A stretch of 64,000 bases of DNA from Acanthochlamys bracteata (taxonomy: Eukaryota; Streptophyta; Magnoliopsida; Pandanales; Velloziaceae), in NCBI GenBank assembly GCA_019914995.1, contig CM034140.1, positions 1,240,001-1,304,000 on the forward strand, written 5' to 3'. The stretch's first letter is position 1; every line of letters starts with the position of its first letter. The notes under the pieces are model-generated. The model ran no database searches. It had not been told where the DNA came from and saw nothing but the letters and a program-made list of their open reading frames with translations. This document shows positions 1-24,215 of this stretch, piece by piece. The position numbers and the translations under genes were made by a program.

Positions 1-155
1 TGTTTTAATGTTCCCTTACGTAATTCATAATTATAAATGTAAGAAAACTAGTAATTATGTTAGTATTAGTAATGAGTAGAGGTAATGATCATACCTTCTT
101 TTCTATTGTGTGGGCCTTGTCAAATCTAGAATATGTTTATATATGTGCTGCACAG

Positions 156-12548
<12,393 letters not shown>

Positions 12549-14258
12549 TGCAAATATTACTTCCTAACAATGCTTGTCACTATCTCTCCTTGAGGTACTT
12601 ATTTTAACTATATGTTCTTTTTCCTATATTTTCCAACATATAATGTTTCTCGGCAGTTTAAGGTCTATGCACATATATGAATAGACCCAAATGTTGAAAA
12701 GGCTTATATATGACAGAGAGGAATTTGTTAACATTATAATGTTAAGCCCGCTGCTATCATGATGTTAATGGCTAATACTGGTTTCCGTCTCTGCAGAAAT
12801 TGGTAGCACTTGTAATTTTTACTGGGGACGTGCATAGGTTGGAGCTACAAAGGTTAAAAGATTATACTTCTCAGATCCTTCCAAAACCAATTGCAGCTTG
12901 TGTGAGTGTCATTGGTGAGTATGCTCCTACTGAGTAATATATCCTTTTATAAATATGATTTGGGGTTCAACAGAGAAGGCAACACATGCAAAACTTGGTT
13001 CCAGGCATCAAGGTCTGACCACTAATTCAGAACTTGCATTTGACTATAACCCAAGCTTAACATTACATGTACAGTTTCTAGTCGGTCGGTATAGAGCCTT
13101 TTTCATAATTTGTATATATCGGCAGCATCCTGCAGTAGATTTGACAACGGAGATCGTTCGAAGCCCTTCAATACAATCCTCTGTGCCCTCATAAACATCT
13201 GATAGTTCAGCAATAAATAGTAGAACATATGTATATGTGAAATTAAATTGTTAAGTTTAAGATGGGGCTATACTAATTGACAATGAAATGCAGAAGATTG
13301 TTTCATTTACTGATCTGTTTCTGTTCAGAGCTTTGCTTTTCCTGAAATATTAGTAATTTCTCATGAACACCGAGAAATGTTGTGTATCCAGATTTGATGT
13401 ACTTTCTTTTACTGCAGTTTCTTTTTTTTTGTTGGCTTGTGATCAAAATGTTATTTCAGTTGTAGCTATGGAAGGCTCTTACTTGTGTGAAATATAATTT
13501 ATTCTTGATGAAAATGAGAAGTAGCAATATGACATTCAAAGTCGGAATAAACTCTGTTTAGAAAACAAGTTCAAATACTCTGATATGGTAGCCGTGTACC
13601 ATTGTTTTGGTATACCTTAGAATGAGAGACGCATTTGGGAAAACATTTTTTAAACGCTAATTTTTTATTTTATATTTTTAATATATATTTTATAAGTATT
13701 TAAAAATATAAAAAAGATTTTATATAGTAAAATTTTTTATTGTATATTTTTAAATAAAAAAATAAAATGTATTTAAAAAAAACAAAAATATTTTTTATCT
13801 TAAAAAAATTTTATTTATATTATTCTTAAAACGCCCCCACAATATTCTGCGAGAGTTCAGAATCAGCATTCTTTATTTATCCAGTTTTTCTTTCCGAGAT
13901 GGTTACATTACGGATCCAATAATCGGGCGTATATTAATCAAACTCACAAAAACAGATATAGAAAAACCTTATATAAGCAGCCAACTAATGATTAATCTTT
14001 CTCATTCATAGATGATAGAACTCACAAGTCACAACCCACTACCAGTCTTTTCTTATTTCATTTTTGGTTCTGTTTGTCTCCTAAAAATTAACTTATAATC
14101 ATCCTTAGATTAAAAATATTGAATAAATTGGATGTGAATAAATAGTAAAAAATGATGCGAATAAGAAAGAGTTAAACTATGATTGGGTCCCATTTCCTTA
14201 TCCTAATCCAGCAGTAATTATAAAACAAAATCCTTTCCTACACCTTAGAAAACTGCAA
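12549..14258. other. 3' UTR of the BEACH gene and AT-rich intergenic DNA
   Basis: There is no convincing gene here. The first several hundred bases are probably the 3' UTR, with AATAAA-like signals such as the one near 13213. A short reading stretch at 12955-13194 has no recognisable family. An AT-rich repeat copy fills 13640-13835. The last 250 bases lead into the CPOX pseudogene, and I could not find its transit-peptide exon there. Confidence 0.5.
13640..13835. repeat. AT-rich, near-palindromic MITE-like repeat (copy 1)
   Basis: About 200 bases made almost entirely of A and T runs that fold back on themselves: T-rich blocks on the left are answered by A-rich blocks on the right. GC-bearing edges (acgcatttggg on the left, aaaacgccccc on the right) bracket it. 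The same architecture recurs at many other places in the window. Boundaries are approximate and no target duplication was identified. Confidence 0.45.
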
Positions 14259-16285
14259 GGTTCGAGAAGATGATTCGGGATGTTCAGGACCAAGTTTGTA
14301 ACAAGACTGACGGTCGACGCAAGAGGTCACGGCCCGGCGGTGGTGGAGGGATCAGTAGAGTCTTGCAGGATGGGGAAGTTTTTTAGGAGGCGGAAGTTAA
14401 TGTTTCGGTTGTGTATGGTGTTATTCCGCCAGAGGCTTACTTCGCTGCCAAGGCTGATGGAGATTGAGAGAGAGAGAGTGGTTAACGGATTCCAAGTTTG
14501 GTTTGTAATGATAGTGTGATGAATGTTTGGGATCCTTTTGTGTAGGTTTTGCATCCGAAAAATCTATATGCTCCCACATTATTCAACTATCGCTATTTTA
14601 AGACTGATGCACCAAAAGGTAGCAATGACAATTTCTTCTGTCCGTTATTTATTGGAGGAATTTGTCTATTTTGTTGTTGAAATGAGGTTTCAGTGTTGAT
14701 AATTTAATGGCATTCAATTTGTGTTCTCAGATGCTCCTGGTGCTCCTAGGCAATAATGGTGGTTTGGAGGTGGCACTGATTTGACTCCTGCCTATATATT
14801 TGATGAAGATGTTAAGCACTTCCAATCAGTATGTTACTACCTTCATCTTTTTTAAACACAAATGTCATTTATTATAGATAGTGACCAATGTGACGGTAGT
14901 TATGATGATTGTAAACTCAATAAGTCGATGTCTTGGTTTTAATCTCAGAAACAGGCTATCGAAGATTTTTCTCATAGACCCTGATGCTCCCAGACAAAAT
15001 GCTTATATGCATTCTTTTGCATACCCTGAATCCTTGGCATTTAGTCAAACTACATATATCTGACTCTAGATATACTGAGTAGGGAATCCCACTAGAGATT
15101 ATGATGTATTTATCTTCGCTAGGACTGGAAGCTAGTGTTTCCTACTACTTATTTCATTTAGGAGCATATAATGCGATTTACGGTGGAGAATTTGAATATG
15201 CATCGATAGTAACAATAAGTGGTGCCGCAGGTTCAAAAACAGGCTTGTGACAAGTTTGATCCAAGTTTCTACCCCATATTTAAAAAGTGGTGTGACGATT
15301 ACTTCTATATCAAGGTAGAGCTTCTACTCATCTTGCATTGTAACTTAGTCACTATTCTATATTCTAAGTTCTGTGAGGAATTTGTGTTTAACCATCGGTA
15401 TTTTCTGCAGCATCGTGGTGAAAGGCTTGACTTGGTGGGATTTTTTTCTATGACCTTAATGACTATGATCAGGAGATGCTCCTGGGATTCTCTACCGGTA
15501 AGCTATTGGCTGATATATATAGATGTTTCCTGGTTTTCTATTGTTCTATATTAGCTAGTAGGCTTAGTATGATTGGGTTCTGTTGGTTATAAAAGTACCA
15601 CAGAAGACTAAATATGGATCTTATGATATCGTTAAAAGTTGACAATTAAATTGAACTATTCTGCAGAGTGTGCAAAGTCTGTTATTCCTGCATACATTCC
15701 TATCATAGAATGTCGGAAACATACACCATTTGCAGACGAACATAAAGCATGGCAACAGTTAAGAAGAGGATGCTATGTGGAGTTTAATCTGGTATTGTGA
15801 TGAAACATATAAGAGATGCTTATGATACTGTCCATTGAGCCATTGACGGATTAGATTATTTTTGCTTGTGAAGGTATATGATCGCGGCACAACATTTGGA
15901 CTTAAGAGAGGAGGAATTGAGAGTATACTTGTTTCACTTCCACTAACAGCTCAATGGGAATATGATCATGTAAGGATTCCAAATTCTTGAGTTTCTTTCA
16001 GTTCCATTACTACATGGTTTTATTTCTTGGTTTATTTCTTTGGCATGCACTGGTTTTGATTGGTATGCATATCGAATGTTAATTATCAGATTCAAATGTG
16101 CAAATCTTTTTTTATTCTGGACTGGTTTCCTTTTGGCAAGAGCATCTAGCAATGTGTACCAAGTAAACTAAGATCTTGTAAGGATACTTGGCTTTTATCT
16201 GTTGATTCTTGTACAGAAACACGAGGAAGGAACTGAAGAATGGAAACTCTTAGATCGCTGCATCGATCCAAAGGAATGGATTTGA
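14259..16285 (+). pseudogene. Coproporphyrinogen III oxidase (HEMF/CPX1-type) pseudogene
   Basis: Degraded copy of the plastid heme/chlorophyll enzyme that oxidatively decarboxylates coproporphyrinogen III. Matching blocks run in order: [124 protein letters not shown], and EEGTEEWKLLD up to the normal stop at 16283-16285. It is broken by an in-frame TAG at 14384-14386, a further stop in the remainder of the same block, loss of the segment before HPKN, a TAA at 14754-14756 between Q and WW, and a one-base loss near 15441-15450. The N-terminal transit exon was not found. Splice-like borders remain between blocks, so it arose by DNA duplication rather than retroposition. Confidence 0.93.
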
Positions 16286-17054
16286 TCTTAACGAAGTTCC
16301 GCATGAGTAAATCAACATAGGAATATGGCACTTCCCTTTTTGTAGCATTAGAGTGGGAAGGCTGATCAACATCTTTCTGTATGTATGTATAGTTGTTATC
16401 ATGATATGTTACTTTTCTCTGTATTGTTTTTTGTACCTAGCTCGCTTACGGAAGTGATCAGATTTTTCGTTGTCGTCTTCCACTTCAATAATAACATGTC
16501 CAAGATTTTTGTCTCGCATTGTTCTACTTCTTTCAAGAATATGTGAAAAAATTCCCTCAATGAAATGTTTAGTTTTTGCCTGACAGGAGTCGTGTATTTA
16601 ATATTGTCTTGCAACAACGGGATGACATTTCTCTGTTAGATACATAAAAACAAAGTAGCGCTTTGCAACTCGCACAGTTCTTGCAAATTGCATAACATGG
16701 AGAGGTACTCCCTTCACAACCATTGCAATCATTTCAACCGCTAACTTCATCCATGGCGGGCATCATGTGCCATTTTCTGAAATATTTGAGTATGACAGAA
16801 CCAAAAGTACAGTATTCAGGCAACAACGCCACAGTTGAAAAGGGCCAAGAACCAAAAGCTCTCTATAAGGCTAAAAATAGTTCACACCATTCACGACGAT
16901 ATTATGAGGATTATGGTTAGTAAAGCTACAGCTGTGTCGCAGTTAATTCAGATCTTGAAGCAAATCCACCTCAAAATACAATAAATCTAATTAATTATAA
17001 ATAAAGCCCTCCTTGATCAACTGCAATAACAATAAACAGGAAGGTGCAGAAGCT
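16286..17054. other. Intergenic gap between convergent CPOX pseudogene and SR-beta gene
   Basis: This stretch probably contains the 3' UTR of the SR-beta gene on the minus strand. Short open stretches on both strands have no recognisable family. I see no repeat or RNA gene in it. Confidence 0.4.
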
Positions 17055-19097
17055 CTATGCCTTCACATGCTCTCTGATAAATTGTTCGACTTGGGATATC
17101 TCACCGGTGATCCCAGATGCTTCAGCAACCGTCACCTTATTGGTGCACTGAGTGAAAGAAAATTGCTCTCCAGGCACACCAAGCGTATATTCATTAGTAA
17201 CATCTGCTGAGGAAATTGCAGTCCTTGATGTGCGAAGCTTGTCTCTGCACATTAATATAGTTAAACGTAAATAAGCGGATATGGCCAATTTTTACAACAG
17301 TTGATAAGAGCAGTACGTAAGCAAACAAGAACAAATTTCTCCTACGTTTTAAAATATTCAATCACGGTCCAGCAACTTACAGAACATAGGAACTTCGCTT
17401 GATGTATATAACAGTAAGTTAAAAGGCGGGGGTTCTTACATTTCCTTCTCTAGCTGCTTCCTGATGAACTCCTTCGTGTGAGCTGTCACCTTGTCAGTTT
17501 TGTTGCATAATATAAGAACAGGGATTTTCCTCTTTACTACACTTGATTTTGTTAGAATATCATACAGATACCTGTTAAACAAAAGGGAACCATAAACGGA
17601 ACTGTGCGATATCCTCATTGGGTTTAATTATAGAAATAAGTCAATATCAACTAGAAAAATTACTCCGCAGCAGCTCGGCAATTTGGTAAGAAATCCAAAG
17701 CATCCACAACAAAAACAAGGCCAGCCGCTTGAGGCAAATACTCATCAAGCTTAGGTCTAAGCCTAGAGTGTCCTGGAACATCAACTAAGCGGACAGGTTT
17801 GACCTTTCCCTTCTGCATAAGTACCAAATGAAGTTAGCACTTAACCTTAGTAACTGACTGGCTATGCATAATACTCTACCTTTTCAGACTCAGAATGTAG
17901 GACAAAAGTGCCCTCATTTGGATCCATTGACGTCACAGTACCTTGGTGAGTTGAGCCATCACGGAGCTATACCAGGACAAGTAAAACATGCAAAGTTAGA
18001 GAAAATGTGCGGATGGAAAAGATTAAGATACAAAGACTCCGTTAAAGATAAATCAACTATCAACCAATAAACATGTGAGAGACTTGGAGTAGACAATTCC
18101 ATTTAAATCCTCAGGAGACATGTAGAAATCCTCACCATTCAACATCATGTAGAATGTCTTCATACTCATTGTCTACCTAGAAAAATTACCTGATAGAATA
18201 AAGTAGTTTTCCCACCACCAGACAACCCAGCTAGCACAATCGTGTTGGACTTTGAGCGGTTCAGTAAGCGTACTGCATTAGTATAACAATAACACATTAG
18301 CCACTGTATTGTGAAATTCAACCAGTTATTCGACGTAGAAAATTGAATAAAGTTTCACATAAGTGACCGACCTCATCACATACAACTCAGTAGAACCTAG
18401 AACAAGCCTTATTCATTAACAAAGAAATACAAAAAAGATCAGTTTCTAGGATTATCAGCAACATTTATATGAGAGTACCATCTTTCAACTTTTGTTTGGT
18501 TCTAACTATCCAATCACTAACCTTGCGTCAATGACATAGTTCATCTGTTTACAACCTGTAACTTCCACTGCCTAAAACTCATGATCAAGTAAGTGGTGTA
18601 TAATTGACGAGCCTGCTGAGATCAAGCCAGATGACTATCAGTATTATGATCAATTCAGCTATTCATCCTGAACTCTACACCCAGACCTTCCATTACATTA
18701 TGATCAATTCAGTTATACATATAAGCATTTAGGTATAAACCTAAGAGGGCTTGTACAAAGCAAAATTCCCGGTCCAAAATCTCTCTCTAATACTTGAATT
18801 CTACACTCTTCAAATCCAAAGAAATAAGAAACGTTAGTTCTATGTGTAAACGATTGAACATTCAGATTTCTCGAAATCGTTAAGGACAACAACAATGCTC
18901 AGTTTCACAGTTATTCTCTAAAATTAATTTACAATATTTCTCCAAAAGAAAATAAACTAACCAATCATGAGGAAGACAAACGTCAATGCCGCAACAGCAA
19001 TGGCAACATAAAACTTCTCCGGCGGCTGCTGCCGAAGCCATTGCTCGAATTCTCGAGCCCACTTTTGTAGATTTTCCTGCACCTGCTCCATCTCCAT
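17055..19097 (-). CDS. Signal recognition particle receptor subunit beta
   Basis: Membrane-anchored small GTPase that docks the SRP receptor alpha subunit at the endoplasmic reticulum for co-translational targeting. Six exons on the minus strand join in phase: 19097-18962, 18272-18190, 17966-17880, 17812-17664, 17571-17440, 17244-17055, giving 258 residues, the usual plant length. The N-terminus is a short cytosolic or luminal stretch followed by one hydrophobic helix (about residues 30-45). GTPase motifs: P-loop GLSGGGKTT (about 61-69), G3 DVPGHSR (about 113-119), G4 NKTD (about 175-178). The start at 19097 is the first ATG of the frame, and a second methionine follows two codons later. The protein ends in REHVKA. 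The gene is divergent from the membrane-protein gene at 19664. No defect is visible. Confidence 0.94.
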
Positions 19098-19663
19098 CAC
19101 TGCATCAAAACTACCTCCAAAATTATATAGAAAAATCGCAAAAAATTGGACACCAGAAACCTTAGCCTATTCTCCTTAGCAGTGAAATCTAATTCTACCA
19201 CTTGGACCTAAAAGAACTGTGTCAAAAATCTCTCTAGCTCAGTTGATCACGATCAGCATGTAAGAATCTGAGAATTAAAAACATTAATGTAAGATTAAAT
19301 CTAAAAAACTTCACCTTGAATTTTCGAACGACACGGCTGCTTGCCGTCGATAATAAACAACGAAGACAAATAAGAAAGAAAAGAAAACTGTAGCAAATTA
19401 ATTAGGTGTAACTTAACGGGTTAAATCCATTAGGTACCCAAACCCTCAAACCGGAACCCGACTTCTCTTATATATATTTGAGCATTTTTAGCATCTAATC
19501 CTCAAGGGTCGGGTACCTAAGTAAATGCAACCCGTACTTGATTTTTCCCTTTTCTTCGAGGAAGTTATCTGTTGTTAAACTAATAGATCTCTCTTTCTCT
19601 GGAACTCAAAGAAACAATTTTTTCTTTTGGGAATTCGAGCGAGAAAGAGAGAGAGAAAGAGAG
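19098..19663. promoter_or_regulatory. Shared bidirectional promoter region
   Basis: The 566 bases between the start codons of two divergent genes must hold both promoters and both 5' UTRs. A GAGAGA-rich purine run lies just before the ATG at 19664. A TATATATA stretch lies near 19471, though it may be fortuitous. No transcription start can be read from sequence alone. Confidence 0.5.
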
Positions 19664-21961
19664 ATGAGAAGAAGTGCTGTAGATTGCATAGCGATGGCCC
19701 TGTTGTGTTATTTCTGTGCTGCTGCGGCGATGGCGGTGGTGAAGGATTTAGCCGGAGATGGAGAAGGAATTCAATCTGGTGGACGGTTGTTGTTAGGAAT
19801 TAAAGAAACCAAAGGGAATACTTCGTTCCGATGCACTCCTTCTGGTCCATGTCTTCCTTGCCAGTACTCCGAGAAGGTTAGCTAGCTCAACTCAATCCCA
19901 ATATCTCCATTAATCAAATGATCTTTTTAGCAAAGAACTTTCTGTGATTTAATTAAAAATACAAATTTTTTATGCGATCTGATAGGCATTTGATATCATG
20001 TAATGAGAAGCGTAAATTAGAAAGCGGTTCTCCAAATATGTGTGTAATTGTTTCATGGCAGTAATTTAATATTTTGTTAAGTTATGAGTTTTGAGTCTGT
20101 AGTGTTTTCTATCTCTCGTTCTTTATGTGATCTACCTCTTCTTTTGATTCAGCGTTTGCCTACTTTGAAGGATTCATGATGTGTGCTATGAAAATGGAGG
20201 TTGAGTGATTTAAGTTCAGGAAGGACTAGAAGTTTGATTTTTTATCCATGAAATACCTTAAATATCCAACATAGTAACATAATAATTAGAATTTCTGTGG
20301 TTAAAGGTGAATAGTCCCTTTTCTGTTTCTGAGTATACAAATAGTAGTTGCCCCTTAGGTTTATAAGGTTAGCAATTAGTGATAGCAAAGCATCTTCTCG
20401 CACTTAAAGGTGCCCAACATGCTACCAATATGCTTGAATCTACTAGCATTTTTCTCAGTTGTATTTGGGTGTCTTCATTCATAACTTCTTTTAATGTTGT
20501 CCTTCTTACATAAAGATGATATTGGTTTATTGTAGACTGATGAGAAATACCACTGTAGTGAAACCGGTTACCGTGTACCTTTAAAATGTGTTGAGATTAA
20601 AGAAAAATCGAAAGATGGTGACAGCAAAGTGGGAAGAAGGCTACTTGATCTTCAATTGAAATTGCGAAAGTTGTTGGACAATTCATCTACCTCACAAGGT
20701 GGAGTACAAAATTATGTTACTTACAGAAGCTGTCTTCCCGTTGATGGTCAAGAGAAGTTGTCTTTCTTTGGATTTGAGGTAAGACTCTGCATCTTCGACT
20801 TGAAGTCTATGGTTTCTCTATTGACTGCAATTATTTACTATATCTGTTGAGAATGTAGCTTAACATGGTAAGCCGTCTCTGTGGGTAGTTCAGGTGCCAT
20901 TTATCCTCAGTTTTTTGTTTGAATGCTTGTGGTTACTCAAGAGTATGTTGAAGACTGGAAGAATGAAATGGAAAAGAGCCAAGATAGGTTATAAAAGCTA
21001 TGCAAATCAGATTATATGTGTATTCGTGATACATTGATACCACCTTCATATTCTGTATGTTTTGTGAGGTCCTTCTTAGGAACATAGAACCTTGCTCAAT
21101 ATTTTCTAGTTGATCCTTTTTCCTTCTTTACTCTGTTTAATCTTGAGGAGGACATAGAATGGGGACTCTAGCATGAAATTGGAAAATTGCCTTTCTTTTT
21201 TAATCACCTACGAATATTATTCCAACGTGCTGTATCAGACTATGATTGATTGATAAGCTATATATGTTGAGCATAAACAAAAAAAATTGTTGTTATCTGC
21301 TTTCAAGTAATCCATCTTTTTGAACAACATGCAGTTAGGTTTGGTAATTCATGAACTACCAACTCCTTTTAGTTATATGGTATTTGATTTGTGACTGGAA
21401 CTGCTTTCTGGTCTGTAGTCTTAGTTCAACCATCATACTCCTGAATGGAGTGCACATACAATTATCATTCCTCATCTCATCCAGATGCTTTTACCTCTTA
21501 GAGCTTTAAAATCTGAAGTGAACTTTGCATAAGCTTCTGTTGTATAATACAGAGTATACGTTGCTTTTATGCCGCACAGGGCTGTTTTGTCATATTTGTT
21601 TGATCACATTGCTAGATACAGAATCATAATTGCCAACTGCCAAGGATAAACCTCTCTATAATGTTACTGATCTCGACAACTTTGAAATACTTTCCAGCTG
21701 TAAGAAATGCCATATGCTTTATCTTTCGAGTCATGCGTTGCAATGGCTTCACCTACAGTTCATTAGCCTCATTCCATCTTCTAACTAGCTCGACAAATCA
21801 TAAACATTTTTACATCACTAAATCTCTGTATTATGGAACAGGTGATTATGGCAGGACTGCTACTTATTAGTGGCCCGTTCATGTATCTCAGACGGAAACG
21901 CACAACAGTCATGCCCAGTGCTGGAGCAATCAGGTTACCAACCAGCCCTCCCAGGTTCTAA
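19664..21961 (+). CDS. Small secreted/type I membrane protein of unknown function
   Basis: Three exons (19664-19876, 20536-20778, 21842-21961) give 191 residues in phase. The N-terminus is a good signal peptide (hydrophobic stretch about residues 8-25, alanine-rich). The predicted luminal part carries paired cysteines in a CTPSGPCLPC block and further cysteines (HCSETGYR, LKCVEI, YRSCLP). A single membrane helix (about residues 153-168, VIMAGLLLISGPFMYL) is followed by a basic RRKR stop-transfer and a short cytosolic tail. An in-frame methionine at 19538 would add 42 residues ahead of the signal peptide, so I prefer 19664. It looks like a conserved plant single-pass protein, but I do not recognise a named family. 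The head-to-head pairing with SR-beta may only mean shared housekeeping expression. Confidence 0.8.
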
Positions 21962-22454
21962 TTAAAACCGAGAAACCCAAAGATCTTAGTGTTGTATATT
22001 TTTCCACATAATGCCATTCTTTCTCACTTTTTTTCGAAAACTGTTGTAGTATATTGTCACGGTATGGTGGAAATTTACTTTGTATGACAAAATTATGACA
22101 TAGAGCCTGTGTGTTTTATGAATCATAATGGGTAGCGGTGATGGAAAAGTTTCAGAGGTGTTTGCAAAGTAAGCAGCGTCAACACCCGGCCAGCCTATAA
22201 CCCCTCCATAAATTCTTGCGCATTTCAAATTGTTTTATTCAGCGCTGCGAGCAGCTCTCGCCGCCCGCTTTGTTTTCCTTACTCATTAGTTTAAGGCAAG
22301 GGTAAAGCGTTGCACCATTCCAACATTATAAACACAGAACATTTCTTCAATTACTCTCTCAGTATCCATGTGGGACTAATAAAGAATGCCCAGTTGGGCT
22401 CATTCTCCAGACTTTAACCAGCCCATTCAACTTCAGCATTGGCTTTAGAACGTT

Positions 22455-22678
22455 GTGCATTTTATTTCAAAATAGTTTTTTAATTTTTAAATCATTTTTA
22501 AATATATTTTTTATAAAATTTTAAGAATTTAATTAAAAATTTAAAAATATAACAAATATTTTTTTATTATTTATTTTTATTATTTTTTAGGTAAAAGAGA
22601 TAAATTTTGTTTTTTCAAAAAATAGAAATATTTTTTGTTCTAAAATTTTTTTATTTCAAAAGCACTTATAAGACATGG
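22455..22678. repeat. AT-rich, near-palindromic MITE-like repeat (copy 2)
   Basis: Starts near ttatttcaaaat and ends with a near-inverted attttatttcaaaagc block. In between are long T-rich and A-rich tracts that can pair. It has the same layout as the copies at 13640 and 39075. Edges are approximate. Confidence 0.45.
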
Positions 22679-23358
22679 AACCTCTGGTACAGGAAACTCA
22701 AATCCTAACAAGAAGAATCCTCTCATTCGTTCGCAACAAGTAGAGATACCATTGATCAATAAAACAAGGGACTTGAGCAAGGTAGCAAAAGTTGGAACTG
22801 TGCCTTATTTTGTTTTTTTAACTTTAATTTGTGAAGGAAGAGTAGAAGAAGCTCACCTCGCCAACACCGACACTAAATATGAGCGGTCGTTCATGGCTAT
22901 AGCTACTATCAAAAACCAACATTGTTGCAATTATCGACTAACAAGTCAACCCAGATTGCGGAGCAGCTCCTCCTAAAAATTGAACATTCTGCATTTTGAT
23001 TAGGTAATGCTGCCAAATTTACGACTTGATCTATCTAGTAATGAATGGTCAATTTCAGAAGATTGGTGGTAAATGTTTCTCAGAGAATATACTGTAAGGA
23101 TTGATCTACTTCTTTGTGTTATTTTATCGAACACCTAACCTGCAAAATTACATCATTGGCCAAAAACTGAAAAAGTCCAACTTCTGCAACAATTTATTTC
23201 TCCTAATATGAGGGAAAACATCGGGAGATCACAAATTTAATTCTCATCAAGATAGGGAAAGATTGAACCTTTATGAGCTGGCCATTTGAAGCTGTTCGGT
23301 TCCGGTCACGATAAGCAAAAACAGAAGATGCATCGGTGAACTGAAAGCATTCATCAGC

Positions 23359-23490
23359 TCAAGCTTCAGAGACAACAGCAGAGATCGGAACCGGAGAAAG
23401 AAGCAGAGCAGCTGTTCTTCCTGAAATCAACAGCTTCTGCTGGTGCTGGTGGTGAGATTGTTTAGTAGATGTTTCAGTACTGGTGATCAT
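23359..23490 (-). CDS. Possible 43-residue small ORF
   Basis: A short open frame starting MITSTETS and ending in AVVSEA, His/Gln-rich in the middle, with a hydrophobic LLLSPVPISAVV stretch. It lies in the only GC-richer island of a 4 kb gene-poor region. I do not recognise it. It may equally be an upstream frame of a non-coding transcript or chance. Confidence 0.15.
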   Translation of the reverse strand: MITSTETSTKQSHHQHQQKLLISGRTAALLLSPVPISAVVSEA

Positions 23491-24009
23491 CGTGTTTTTT
23501 TGTTCAACCGCGTGGCATCAGAACGGAACATGTTGGTTCTTTTTGTTATTGTTGAAGCGGCGGCGGAGAACTGCAGCACCGCTGGTAGCGGCAGCGGCGG
23601 TGTTCAATGTGAAGTTTGAAAATTGCGGGAAATGAAGATGAGTAGTAGCGAACTTTGTTCGCAAGACAAATAATGGGCTCATAGGCTCAATTTAAAAGCC
23701 CTTTATATTTTACTAGGCCTGGATTGGACCCATTAGCTAATTTGCATCCTTACCTTGACACGTGTCATAAAGAATTATTCTGTTTGATTTTAGTTGAAGT
23801 TAGGTAAAAAGCCAAAAGCTATAAGCTATAAGCTATAAGCTGAATAAGGGAGGAATTTGCTCCTTTGGTCAAGGCAGAAGCAAAGCAACCAAAAAAAGCT
23901 TAGCCGCATAATCATCACTTACTCCAGAACAGATTTTATTTTAAAACTTGACGACTCTTGCTTTTTGTTCAAATTAAAATTCTCCTCTAAAAAAGTATTG
24001 CAGTATTTA

Positions 24010-24215
24010 TAATATTTGATAATGCTTATAAATTTTTTTTTGGTAAAACAAAACTTTTAGGTACCTTATATTATAAATATTTATAAAAAAGTTATATGTA
24101 TAATTATTTTATAATCTATAATTTTATTCATATTTTTTAAAATTTAAAATAAATTCTAAAAACTTGTATATAATTGTTTTGGAGTTAGAAAATTTTTTTT
24201 TAAAAGTGATAAACA
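24010..24215. repeat. AT-rich MITE-like repeat (copy 3)
   Basis: A block of alternating A- and T-rich tracts with GC-bearing ends (gataatgcttataa on the left, aaaagtgataaac on the right), resembling the other copies but more diverged. Boundaries are uncertain. Confidence 0.35.

Noticed and set aside
12955..13194. 79-residue frame after the BEACH gene
   Set aside because: No recognisable family and low-complexity wording; most likely 3' UTR.
19538..19663. Longer start for the membrane protein at 19538
   Set aside because: It would put 42 residues ahead of a textbook signal peptide, and the stretch is a purine-rich leader.
23818..23840. Run of agctata 7-mers as an origin or regulatory array
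   Set aside because: Only about three units; a simple short tandem run.
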